Below the pieces are notes generated by a model, which was given only the letters and a program-made list of their open reading frames with translations, was not told the origin of the DNA and ran no database searches. From JAYZAP01 sp964645285 (GTDB lineage Bacteria; Pseudomonadota; Alphaproteobacteria; JAAXGF01), in contig CAZYDR010000079.1 of NCBI GenBank assembly GCA_964645285.1, positions 1 to 17,361 of the forward strand: a stretch of DNA of 17,361 bases. The letters run 5' to 3'. The first letter of the stretch is position 1. The number at the start of each line of letters is the position of its first letter. Below, one piece after another: positions 1-8,099 of this stretch. A program made the position numbers and the translations under genes.

Positions 1-58
1 GGCGACGGAGAGACAACCATTACACCGGCGGCGCAATTTGGGTATGATTGCCATGAAT

Positions 59-88
59 TTGAAGGCTATCTGGGAAATGTCGGATAAA
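59..88 (+). promoter_or_regulatory. weak sigma70-like promoter candidate upstream of the molybdoenzyme gene
   Basis: TTGAAG (59-64) and GATAAA (83-88) are separated by 18 bases, each matching the sigma70 consensus at 4 of 6 positions. This would place transcription start about 70 bases before the ATG at 163. Nothing else was recognised in bases 1-162, and the match is weak enough to be chance. Confidence 0.2.
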
Positions 89-162
89 GACGATACCGTC
101 CGGGGATCGTTGGGCTCGAATCCTGGACGATCCTGTGTTTGCCGCCGGGGAGAAAACTCGTC

Positions 163-3100
163 ATGAAGTTCTCGCTTGTTCTTTTTGCCCTTGCTTTACT
201 GTTGAAATACACGGCCTGGAAGTACCCGTCGTTCCGCAGCCGATTGAAGGAGAAAGACCTCACCGCACAGATCAAGGTCATGGACGACCCCGCGGGCCGA
301 TATTTCATCTTCAAGGGCGGTAAAGTCACATCGAGGCGCGGCATTCACCCGAATCCCGACGTCTGCCTTGCCTTCAAGTCGGCCCGGCTCGGTGCGCGCC
401 TGATGACGCCGCCGATTGACTTCCGGGAGCAGATCGAGGCCCAGAAGACCTTCAGCCTGACCATGACGGGCCCCGACGAGCTGACCTACTGGTTTGGGCA
501 AACCATCATGCAGTTGCAAACAGTTGGCCTGAAGTTCGGCACCGACGTCGGCGACGGCACGGTGCGTTACACCACCAATACCAACGGCGGCCCGCTCTTC
601 GTCTACGTCAAGGACGGCAAGGTGCTGCGCATCACGCCCATCGAGTTCGACGACAGCGACCCCCAGCCGTGGACGATCGAGGCCAGGGGTCACAGCTTTA
701 CGCCGCCGCGCAAGGCGACTGTCATGCCCCATGCGCTGAACTGGAAGTCGATGGTCTACTCGCCCGACCGGCTGCTCTATCCCATGAAGCGGGTCGACTT
801 CGACCCCAACGGCGAGCGCAACTGTCACAATCGGGGAATCTCAGGATACGAGCGAATCAGTTGGGACGAGGCGCTCGATATCGTCTCCAGCGAGATCAAG
901 CGGGTCAAGAAGGAGCACGGCCCCGGTGCCATGGCTCATGCCCGCAGTGCCCACCACATCTGGGGCAACATCGGCTACTTCCTCAGCGCCGCGCAGCGCT
1001 TCATGAACCTCGTCGGCTACACCGACGTCCACTCGAACCCGGATAGCTGGGAGGGTTGGTACTGGGGCGCCGCCCATCACTGGGGCTACACCATGCGCGT
1101 CGGCCAGTCGGAGACCTACGGTACCGTCGAGGACCTGCTTGAGAACTGCGAGATGATCGTCTACTGGTCAAGCAACCCGGAATCGACCGGCGCCTCCTAT
1201 TGCGCTTACGAAGGAACCGTCCGCCGCCGGTGGCTGAGCAAGCTCGACATCAAGCAGGTCCACATCGATCCGTACTTCAACGACACGGCGCAGCTGATGG
1301 GCGGCAAGTGGCTGGCGCCGCGACCGACCACCTCGCCGGCCCTCGCCATGGCCATCGCCTACGTGTGGATCACCGAGGACCTCTACGACAAGGCATACGT
1401 CGCCGACCACACCGTCGGGTTCGACAAGTGGAAGGCTTACGTCCTGGGTGAGGAAGACGGCACCCCGAAGACCCCCGAGTGGCAGGAGGTCGAAACCGGC
1501 GTCGCCGCCAGGGACGTGCGCGCCCTGGCCCGTGAATGGGGCACTAAGAGGACCTACCTGGCGGCGGGCGCCTGGGGCAATGGCCATGGCGGCGCGGGCC
1601 GCAACGCGACGGGGATTCAGTGGGCGCGCACGATGGTTTGCCTGATCGCCATGCAGGGGCTCGGCAAGCCCGGCGTCAACATGGGCAACCTGCAGTGGGG
1701 CACGCCGGTCGACTTCAATTTCTACTTCCCCGGCTACATCGACGGCGGCATTTCGGGCGATCTCCAGAATACCTCTCTGGCCATGTCGCTCATCAACCGC
1801 ATGCCGCAGATTCTGACCAAGAACACGGTGACCCAGAGGATCGCCAGATTGTGGCTTCCCGAGGCGATCCTTGAGGGCCGGGCGAAGGGCTATTTGTGGG
1901 ACGGGGTATCGACCGAGGCCCAGTTCGAGGACTTCACCTATCCCAAACCGGGGTTCGCCAAGGTCGCCATGCTCTACCGCTACGGCGCTTCGTACTTCGG
2001 CATCATGAGCAACAACAACCGCTATGTGGAAATGTACCAGTCGCCGAAGCTGGAGTTCGTCGTCAACCAGACCGTCTGGTTCGAAGGCGAGGCCAAGTTC
2101 GCCGACGTCATTCTTCCCGCCTGCACCAACTTCGAGCGCCACGACATCAGCGAGTTCGCCAATCTCGGCGGCTACGCCCATCACAGTCAGCAGCAACTCA
2201 ACCACCGGGTCATCGTCTTCCAGCACAAGTGCATCGAGCCCCTGGGCGAATCGAAATCGGACTACGAGATCTTCCTTGAACTCGCCAAGCGGCTCGGGCT
2301 CGGCTTGATCTTCTCGGAGGGGATGAGCGATCTCGACTGGGTCAGGCGGCAGTTCGACGCCTCGGACCTCCCGCAGGTGATCTCGTGGCGGGACTTCATC
2401 AAGAAGGGCTACTACGTGGTTCCTGCTGAGAAGGAGGAACTCAGGGCGCCGCTCTCCTTCAAGTGGTTCGCCGAGGGCCGAAAGAAGGACGTTCCCGAGC
2501 CCTTTCCCCTGCCGGGGACCTACACCGACGACTATCTCGAGGGACTGCAAACCCCGTCCGGCAAGCTCGAGTTCGAATGCCAGTCTCTCAAGCGCTTCGA
2601 TGCTGACGACCCGGAGCGACCGCCGATCGTCAAGTACAACCCGTCGTGGGAGGGGCCGCACAGCGGCGAGCTCTACGAGAAGTACCCCCTGCAGATGCTG
2701 ACGCCCCACTCCAAATACAGCTACCACACCCAGGGCGACGGCAAGGACAGCTTCCTCAACGACATCAAGGACCACCGCGTCCTGATCGACGGGTATTACT
2801 ATTGGATCCTCCGCATCACCGCGAAGGACGCGGCCGAACGCGGGATCAAGACTAACGACTTGGTCAAGGCCTACAACCACCGGGGGGCGGTGGTTTGCGC
2901 CTCTCTCGTTACCGAGCGCCTGATGCCGGGAACCGTTCAGGGCTACTCGGCCAGCGCCGTCTATGATCCGTTGGGAACGCCCGGCAATTCGGTCGATCGG
3001 GGCGGCTGTCTCAATCAACTCACGCCGAACCGCACGCAAATCAAGAAAGCACACTCCCAGGGCAATAGCACGGCCCTGGTGCAGGTAGAGCTGTGGGACG

Positions 3101-3186
3101 GCAAGGCCGAACTGAGCGTGTCGCGGTCCGACAGCATCGATGCCGGGCGACCGGCGCCCGCGCAGGAACCGGCGCCGGTCACATAG
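163..3186 (+). CDS. molybdopterin enzyme, pyrogallol transhydroxylase large-subunit family, with N-terminal anchor and SCP2-like domain
   Basis: This 1007-residue protein belongs to the DMSO reductase superfamily and closely resembles the large subunit of Pelobacter pyrogallol-phloroglucinol transhydroxylase (about 875 residues, from memory). That enzyme moves hydroxyl groups between phenol rings without O2. Residues at the family's catalytic positions are kept: His264 in AHHIWG, Asp294 and the Mo-ligand Ser295 in NPDSWEGW, and Tyr525 in YFPGY. No Cys motif for an iron-sulfur cluster is seen near the N-terminus, as in that family. Residues 1-22 are hydrophobic (possible membrane anchor, no twin-arginine motif). 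Residues about 30-125 look like an SCP2 lipid-binding domain, absent from the Pelobacter protein. The last 100 residues form the dinucleotide-binding domain. ATG 163 is preferred over TTG 139 because GGGGAGA lies nine bases upstream. The actual substrate is unknown. Confidence 0.85.
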   Translation: MKFSLVLFALALLLKYTAWKYPSFRSRLKEKDLTAQIKVMDDPAGRYFIFKGGKVTSRRGIHPNPDVCLAFKSARLGARLMTPPIDFREQIEAQKTFSLTMTGPDELTYWFGQTIMQLQTVGLKFGTDVGDGTVRYTTNTNGGPLFVYVKDGKVLRITPIEFDDSDPQPWTIEARGHSFTPPRKATVMPHALNWKSMVYSPDRLLYPMKRVDFDPNGERNCHNRGISGYERISWDEALDIVSSEIKRVKKEHGPGAMAHARSAHHIWGNIGYFLSAAQRFMNLVGYTDVHSNPDSWEGWYWGAAHHWGYTMRVGQSETYGTVEDLLENCEMIVYWSSNPESTGASYCAYEGTVRRRWLSKLDIKQVHIDPYFNDTAQLMGGKWLAPRPTTSPALAMAIAYVWITEDLYDKAYVADHTVGFDKWKAYVLGEEDGTPKTPEWQEVETGVAARDVRALAREWGTKRTYLAAGAWGNGHGGAGRNATGIQWARTMVCLIAMQGLGKPGVNMGNLQWGTPVDFNFYFPGYIDGGISGDLQNTSLAMSLINRMPQILTKNTVTQRIARLWLPEAILEGRAKGYLWDGVSTEAQFEDFTYPKPGFAKVAMLYRYGASYFGIMSNNNRYVEMYQSPKLEFVVNQTVWFEGEAKFADVILPACTNFERHDISEFANLGGYAHHSQQQLNHRVIVFQHKCIEPLGESKSDYEIFLELAKRLGLGLIFSEGMSDLDWVRRQFDASDLPQVISWRDFIKKGYYVVPAEKEELRAPLSFKWFAEGRKKDVPEPFPLPGTYTDDYLEGLQTPSGKLEFECQSLKRFDADDPERPPIVKYNPSWEGPHSGELYEKYPLQMLTPHSKYSYHTQGDGKDSFLNDIKDHRVLIDGYYYWILRITAKDAAERGIKTNDLVKAYNHRGAVVCASLVTERLMPGTVQGYSASAVYDPLGTPGNSVDRGGCLNQLTPNRTQIKKAHSQGNSTALVQVELWDGKAELSVSRSDSIDAGRPAPAQEPAPVT

Positions 3187-3244
3187 GCCGACGCTTGCCG
3201 GAGCCTGGACCGCCTCTGCAACCCGCGAAACTGTGGTGACAGTG

Positions 3245-4084
3245 ATGAAGAAATGGAACATGGCCATCGACGCCCGGAACTGCATGAACTGCAATCTGTG
3301 CGTGATCGCGTGCCACGACGAGTATGTCGGCAACGACTTTCCCGGCCACACGGCGGCCATGCCGAAGCACGGGCACCGATGGATCAATATCTTCAGGAAG
3401 GAACGCGGGCAGGCGCCGATGGTCGACGTCGCGTACCTGCCAACCATGTGCAACCACTGCGACGACCCGCCCTGCGCGAAGGCCGCCGAGGACGGCGCCA
3501 TCTACAAACGCGACGACGGTATCGTCGTTTTTGAACCTGCGAAAGCGAAGGGACAGCGCCATCTCGTCGATGCCTGCCCCTACGGCAACATATGGTGGAA
3601 CGACGAGCGGCAACTACCGCAGCACTGGACCTTCGACTCGCACCTGCTGGACGAGGGATGGACGAAGACGCGGGGTGCCCAAGTCTGTCCGACCGGCGCC
3701 ATGCGCACGCTCCACCTGGAGGATTCCGAAATGGCCCGGCTCGCCCAGTCGGAAGGCCTCGAGGTCTTGCACCCGGAGTACGGCACCAGACCGCGCGTCT
3801 ATTACAAGAACCTCTATCGCTTTACCAAGTGCTTCATCGGCGGGAGCATCGCCGTCGATGCCGGCGGGGTGGTCGATTGCGTCAAAGGCGCCGTGGTTTC
3901 CCTGATCAAGGACGCGGCCACGATCGACGAGGTGACGAGCGACGAATACGGGGACTTCAAGTTCGACCGGCTCGATCGTCGCAGCGGCGCCTACCGCGTC
4001 GAAATCGTCGCCGATGACCAGCCGCGGAACACCCTCGACGTCGACCTGACCGAGAGCGTCTATCTCGGCGTGATCTATCTTTGA
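3245..4084 (+). CDS. iron-sulfur subunit, pyrogallol transhydroxylase small-subunit family
   Basis: The 279-residue electron-transfer subunit pairs with the preceding large subunit, 58 bases away. Motif I has Cys13, 16, 19 and 23; motif II has Cys69, 72 and 77; a motif III remnant has Cys111 (DACPYG). In motif IV only the last Cys remains (Cys148 in QVCPTGA), while the other positions read Trp128, Asp131 and Gly144. By the usual pairing of these motifs (I with IV, II with III), two [4Fe-4S] clusters can form rather than the three of the Pelobacter protein. From about residue 190 a beta-barrel domain of transthyretin/Cna-B type follows, ending SVYLGVIYL, which is diagnostic for this family. 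ATG 3245 is chosen because it begins just before the first Cys motif. The ribosome-binding site is poor, so translation may depend on the upstream gene. Confidence 0.85.
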   Translation: MKKWNMAIDARNCMNCNLCVIACHDEYVGNDFPGHTAAMPKHGHRWINIFRKERGQAPMVDVAYLPTMCNHCDDPPCAKAAEDGAIYKRDDGIVVFEPAKAKGQRHLVDACPYGNIWWNDERQLPQHWTFDSHLLDEGWTKTRGAQVCPTGAMRTLHLEDSEMARLAQSEGLEVLHPEYGTRPRVYYKNLYRFTKCFIGGSIAVDAGGVVDCVKGAVVSLIKDAATIDEVTSDEYGDFKFDRLDRRSGAYRVEIVADDQPRNTLDVDLTESVYLGVIYL

Positions 4085-4110
4085 CGGGCACACCGCGGGG
4101 AACCGATCCG

Positions 4111-4551
4111 ATGCCACACCAACGACTGCGTAAATTCCACACCAAGGTGTGGTACCGGGGAGCCCAGAACATCGATGTCGACCTGAGCATGGCGGTGGTG
4201 GTGGGGCGCCAAGTCTTCCTGCGCGGGCAGACGGGGCACGATTTCGACGGGACGTTCCACGGCCTGGGCGATCCCGCCGCGCAGGCAGAGCAGGCCATGC
4301 ACAACGTCAAGGTCTTGCTTGCCGAATCGGGCGCCAGGCTCGACGATATCTGCAAGATCACCGTCTACGTCACCGATCGCGCGTACCTCGAACCGGTGTG
4401 CAACGTCATCGGCCGACATCTCAAGGGCGTCTATCCGGCCTCGACCGAATTGATCGTCAACGGGCTTGCCCGGCCCATGTTGCAGATGGAGGTCGACGTT
4501 CACGCCGTCGTCCCTGAAGACGCGCACGGCTCGGCAGGCAGCCGCGGATAG
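4111..4551 (+). CDS. RidA/YjgF/UK114 family protein
   Basis: This protein of 146 residues starts 26 bases after the iron-sulfur subunit, so co-transcription is likely. The family fold shows in FLRGQTGHDFDG near the N-terminus, the central stretch LDDICKITVYVTDRAY, and the C-terminal strand QMEVDVHAVV. Canonical RidA deaminates reactive enamines and uses an Arg in a PxRS-type motif to hold the substrate carboxylate. Here that stretch reads YPASTELIVNG, with no Arg, so classical 2-aminoacrylate deaminase activity is doubtful and it belongs to another subgroup. Its position behind a transhydroxylase pair suggests it handles a reactive or unstable product of that pathway, which is inference. An in-frame TTG at 4081 overlaps the upstream stop, but ATG 4111 fits the family start better. 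Confidence 0.8.
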   Translation: MPHQRLRKFHTKVWYRGAQNIDVDLSMAVVVGRQVFLRGQTGHDFDGTFHGLGDPAAQAEQAMHNVKVLLAESGARLDDICKITVYVTDRAYLEPVCNVIGRHLKGVYPASTELIVNGLARPMLQMEVDVHAVVPEDAHGSAGSRG

Positions 4552-4718
4552 GCCTCTCTCCGAGCGCCCATGTCGATGATGGCGCAAACTTGTGAATCGG
4601 CGCCCTATTCGGACGCTTGGCTCGTCGTGTCGGGCAGCTTCCCCATCTCATCCTGGTTCCGATCGACAGATAGATCGTCGGCGCTACCGTCGAAGCATCA
4701 GCAACGATGGAGATAGCA

Positions 4719-4757
4719 ATGACGATCCTTGAGAAACTTACCTTTTCCGGCAAAACC
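4719..4757 (+). pseudogene. possible 5' remnant of a short-chain dehydrogenase gene
   Basis: ATG 4719 has GGAGA a few bases upstream and encodes MTILEKLTFSGKT, which looks like the leader of SDR oxidoreductases just before their TGxxxGxG nucleotide-binding loop (usually SGKTALVTGG). After Thr13 the resemblance stops and the sequence becomes the antisense 3' end of the tpsB remnant. I read this as a rearrangement breakpoint near 4755 that cut off a fourth gene of the upstream set. Thirteen residues are little evidence. The 167 bases from 4552 to 4718 hold nothing else that I recognise. Confidence 0.3.
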
Positions 4758-5749
4758 CATTTATGTCAATGGTTGCAACCTTCTGAAGCTGGAAATTGGC
4801 GCTCAATTGGAAGAAGAGTCTCGGCTCCTCACCGTCGGTGCCTCGTGCGCTTACGTCTCGGGTCAGCGGCTTGTCAATCTCGATGGACCCAGAGATGTTG
4901 TCATTCACACTGAAGCGTAGACCGCCGCCCGCCGACGACCCGGTCTGGGCGTGCTTGCCATCGACTACACCGTTGGCAACCGGGTCGATCCGCCAGGCGA
5001 CGCCGTAGTCGTAGTAGGTAAAGAATTGAAAGTCTTTCAACGGCATGCCCCTCAGGAACGGAACGCTGTCGGCGGCGCGCGCGTACCGCAACTCGACCTT
5101 GCCGGTCGCGCCGTGATCGCCGGCAATTTCGGAGAAGTCGAACGCGCGGCCGAAGTATTCGCCCCCGAAACCGAACTCTTCCGATGACAGAAGTTGCGAG
5201 CCTGCAAATTGTCCCGTCGCCGCAGCGAAGATCGAAAGGTCACCGGTGAACCGAGCCGTCACTGACTGTTTGTGCGGGTACAATCGCACGTGACTGGATG
5301 TATCCGTCACGTGCGTATTTTTGTGAGATTATCCCGGCGATGCCATAAACATCTCCAAGGGACATCTCTTGGCCTAGAAGCGGCTCATATGCCGAGCGTA
5401 GATCTTCTCTGGTGTAGACCGGCGCGCCTTCCACGATGACATTCGAAAGAACGAATTTGATCTGTTCGGCCTCTGCCGACAGGAAATACGGCGCTTCCAG
5501 TAGAGGATCTTCCCAGGGGCAATCGCTTGGTAACGCACAAGGGCCGTCTACGTCATAATCTTCCTCATCGAATGTGGATCGCGGCTCGGGCGGCGCTTTG
5601 AACTGCTCCGCAATGCGGTCGGCCGTTATTATTAGCGTCTGACCATAGGCAGGGGCCATCCCGTTGGTTGCCAAAGCGGCAAACAAGAGCAGACCGACAC
5701 ACATCCGACTAACAGCCGCCCTAATCTCCGATTCGCTATCCCGAGGCAC
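4738..5749 (-). pseudogene. two-partner secretion outer-membrane transporter (TpsB, ShlB/FhaC family), broken by internal deletion
   Basis: TpsB proteins export a large partner exoprotein through a 16-strand beta-barrel. The 5' part (GTG 5749 to about 5250) gives a signal-peptide-like segment (VGLLLFAALATNGMAPAYGQ), a linker, and one POTRA domain ending GYIQSRAIVPAQTVSDG. The 3' part (from about 5265, in another frame) gives only the end of the barrel, with the hallmark LLSSEEFGFGGEYFGRAFDF and a terminal FFQLSANF. The second POTRA and much of the barrel are missing, roughly 200 residues against a family length near 550, and the two halves are out of frame. The reading frame runs past the expected terminal Phe into unrelated sequence, consistent with a breakpoint near 4755. 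No exoprotein partner gene is in the window. It is certainly non-functional as written. Confidence 0.85.
5285..5315. repeat. perfect 10-bp inverted repeat at the tpsB junction
   Basis: The arms CGCACGTGAC (5285-5294) and GTCACGTGCG (5306-5315) are exact reverse complements around an 11-base loop. The repeat lies within the codons for ARDGYIQSRA of the POTRA domain, 20-50 bases from where the tpsB deletion must be. No T-run follows, so it is not an obvious terminator. It may be chance codon usage, or a hairpin that promoted the deletion. Confidence 0.6.
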
Positions 5750-5928
5750 CCTTCAGGCTTGGCCCATAATGTTCTCGCGCTTAGCCTGTGTACTCCCAAC
5801 CACTAATGCCTGGTATTCTACAAATGATGTTGTCGGAACACAGGATACAACCGTTTCTTCGCCAATGGTAGTCCTGTGGCCCCAAGTCGTTTTGATTGGG
5901 CGTGTGTACCGCGCCGGGCGGTAGCGTT
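5750..5928. other. intergenic stretch without recognisable gene
   Basis: These 179 bases lie between the tpsB remnant and the 3' end of trkH. Base composition is less GC-rich than the flanking genes. I see no convincing RNA, repeat or terminator in it. Confidence 0.5.
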
Positions 5929-7377
5929 TCAACCCTTCCAGAAACGTGACGTCAGCAGCACCAGGACAGTGAAGAACTCCAGGCGTCCGACCAGCATGGC
6001 GCCGGCCAGCAGCCATTTGGCGGCATCGGGCAAGGGCGCGAAGGTGCCGGAGGGGCCGATTACATCGCCAAGGCCGGGGCCGACATTGGCCAGGGCGGTC
6101 GCCGCTCCTGAAACGCTGGTCAGAAAATCGAGGCCGAGGGCCGACAGACCGACGGCAACAACACCGAAGCTCAAGCCGAACAGGAAGAAAAAGCTCATGA
6201 CCGCGTCGGCCACCGGGTCGGTGATCGGCTTGCGATTGTAGTGGGCCACGAAAACCCCGTGGGGCTGCCGCAACCGGCGGATCTGCACCACGAACATGGC
6301 GTAGAGCATCTGGAAGCGGAAAATCTTGATGCCGCCCGTGGTCGAGCCGCTACAGCCGCCGATGACCATGACGAACAGCAGTACGGTCACGGCAAAACTG
6401 CCCCAGGCGCCGTAGTCGGCCGAGACATAGCCGGTGCCGGTTATCACCGAGATGGTATTGAAGGCGGCGTGGCGCAGGGCCTTTTCGCCGGCGACGTCCT
6501 GATAGAGCCATAGCCAAACGGTCATCAGGCCGACCGCGACAATCACCAGACCAATGAACCATTGTACCTGGACGTCGCGCCAGATGGCGCTGCGCTTGCC
6601 GCGCACGAGCTCGAAGTAGAGCATGAAGGGAATGCTGCCGATGACCATGAAACCGGTGGCGATCCATTCGATATTGGCATTCTGGAAATGGCGGAAGGAC
6701 TGATCGGAAGTCGAGAAGCCGGCGGTGGCGATGGTGGTCATGGCGTGGCAGACCGCCTCGAAGGTGGTCATGCCGGCAGACCAATAGGCGATGGCCGCGG
6801 CCAGGGTCAGGGTCAGATAGATGATCGAGACCACCGCCGAAATCTGTGCCGCCCGGGGTAGCGCCTTTTCCGACTGGTCCGATGATTCCGTGCGGAACAA
6901 CTGCATGCCGCCGACGCCCAGCATGGGCAGCACGGCGATGGCCATGACGATGATGCCGATACCGCCCTGCCACTGCAGCAGGGCGCGCCATAACAGGATA
7001 CCCGGCGGCGCGTCTTCGAGGCCGACGATGACCGTCGAGCCCGTGGTGGTCAGCCCCGACATGGCTTCGAAGAAAGCGTCGGCGTAGTCGAGTTCCAACT
7101 CGGCGAAAGAAAATGGCAGGGCCGCGAAGGCGGCCATGACGATCCAGGCCAGGGTGGTCAACAGAAAAGTCTGGCGGACACTCAGGCGCACCGGCCCGGT
7201 GCGGTTCATGAGCATCAGGGTGATGCCAATGAACAGGGTGAAGAACCCGGCCGCCAGGAACACGCGCCAGTCCGGGTTTCCGACCATGGCGTCGGCCAGG
7301 GCCGGCACGAACATGAACGCAGCCAATGTCGTCAGCAGAATACCGACGACGAACAGAACAGGGCGAAGGTCGATCAC
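5929..7377 (-). CDS. trkH: Trk-type potassium uptake protein TrkH
   Basis: This membrane protein of 482 residues is the translocating subunit of Trk K+ uptake, which normally works with cytoplasmic NAD-binding TrkA (not in the window). Multiple hydrophobic segments are evident. The four pore-loop glycines of the family appear in order in TTTGSTV, TIATAGFSTSD, VITGTGYVSAD and ALANVGPGLGD. GGCSGSTTGGIKIFRF is a further TrkH/KtrB hallmark, and the length matches TrkH (about 480). It ends in FWKG, a common TrkH terminus. The start is GTG 7377, giving a typical MIDLRPVLFVVG beginning. It lies 77 bases downstream of folE on the same strand, so readthrough from that gene is possible. It appears intact. 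Confidence 0.93.
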   Translation of the reverse strand: MIDLRPVLFVVGILLTTLAAFMFVPALADAMVGNPDWRVFLAAGFFTLFIGITLMLMNRTGPVRLSVRQTFLLTTLAWIVMAAFAALPFSFAELELDYADAFFEAMSGLTTTGSTVIVGLEDAPPGILLWRALLQWQGGIGIIVMAIAVLPMLGVGGMQLFRTESSDQSEKALPRAAQISAVVSIIYLTLTLAAAIAYWSAGMTTFEAVCHAMTTIATAGFSTSDQSFRHFQNANIEWIATGFMVIGSIPFMLYFELVRGKRSAIWRDVQVQWFIGLVIVAVGLMTVWLWLYQDVAGEKALRHAAFNTISVITGTGYVSADYGAWGSFAVTVLLFVMVIGGCSGSTTGGIKIFRFQMLYAMFVVQIRRLRQPHGVFVAHYNRKPITDPVADAVMSFFFLFGLSFGVVAVGLSALGLDFLTSVSGAATALANVGPGLGDVIGPSGTFAPLPDAAKWLLAGAMLVGRLEFFTVLVLLTSRFWKG

Positions 7378-7454
7378 GCCAGCGTCCCCGAATCGGTCAG
7401 TAAAAATGTCAGCAGGACGTTCTTAGCACATTTGCAAAGCAGGCTTAAGCGCCG

Positions 7455-8087
7455 TCAACCGCCGTGGCGCGACACCGGATTGCCGATCATGGTGAGGAAT
7501 TCGCGCCGGGTCTTGGGATCCTTGCGGAAACCGCCAAGCATGCGGCTGGTCACCATCATGGTGCCGGGGCGGTGGACACCGCGGGTGGTCATACAATGGT
7601 GGGACGCCTCGACCACCACGGCGACGCCGGCGGGTTTGAGCACTTCGTCGATGATATCGGCGATCTGGGTGGTCATCTTCTCCTGGATCTGCATGCGCCG
7701 GGCATAGATGTCCACGATCCGCGCCAGCTTGCTGATGCCGACAACCCGGTTGCGCGGCAGATAGGCCACATGAGCCTTGCCGATAATCGGCGCCATATGG
7801 TGCTCGCAGTGGGATTCGAAGTCGATATCCCGTAGCACCACCATTTCATCGTAGCCATCGGTTTCGTTGAAGGTCCGTTCCAGCACCTCGGCCGCGTCCG
7901 ACTGATAGCCGGCGAAATATTCTTCGTAGGCGCGCACGACCCGTGCCGGAGTGCCCAAAACGCCTTCGCGGTCCGGGTCGTCGCCGGCCCATTGAATCAG
8001 GGTACGAACCGCCGCTTCGGCGTCCTCACGGGTAACGGCGCCCGCGTCCGGGGTAATTCTGGCGGTCGAGGTTTTAGCTGCACTCAC
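7455..8087 (-). CDS. folE: GTP cyclohydrolase I
   Basis: The 210-residue enzyme converts GTP to 7,8-dihydroneopterin triphosphate, the first step of tetrahydrofolate synthesis. Zinc ligands of the FolE family are present: Cys94 and His97 in SHCEHHMAP, and Cys165 in SHHCMTTRG. The stretches VVGISKLARIVDIYARR and HRPGTMMVTS are also characteristic. Length and ending (FLTMIG) are normal. The start is GTG 8087 with GGAGA eight bases upstream. Only 12 bases separate it from the apaG stop, so the two genes are probably one transcript. A folate link exists with the GcvT-like enzyme at 12682-13818, but the genes are far apart and this may be coincidence. Confidence 0.95.
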   Translation of the reverse strand: MSAAKTSTARITPDAGAVTREDAEAAVRTLIQWAGDDPDREGVLGTPARVVRAYEEYFAGYQSDAAEVLERTFNETDGYDEMVVLRDIDFESHCEHHMAPIIGKAHVAYLPRNRVVGISKLARIVDIYARRMQIQEKMTTQIADIIDEVLKPAGVAVVVEASHHCMTTRGVHRPGTMMVTSRMLGGFRKDPKTRREFLTMIGNPVSRHGG

Positions 8088-8099
8088 GTATTGTCTCCA

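Noticed and set aside
1168..3501. 777-codon open frame on the - strand
   Set aside because: It is antisense to the molybdoenzyme gene, whose family identity is certain. The translation is Val/Asp/Arg-rich without any recognisable domain, a common effect of high-GC codon use.
4738..5187. + strand open frames inside the tpsB remnant
   Set aside because: They are antisense to a frame with clear TpsB barrel hallmarks and have no ribosome-binding sites or family resemblance.
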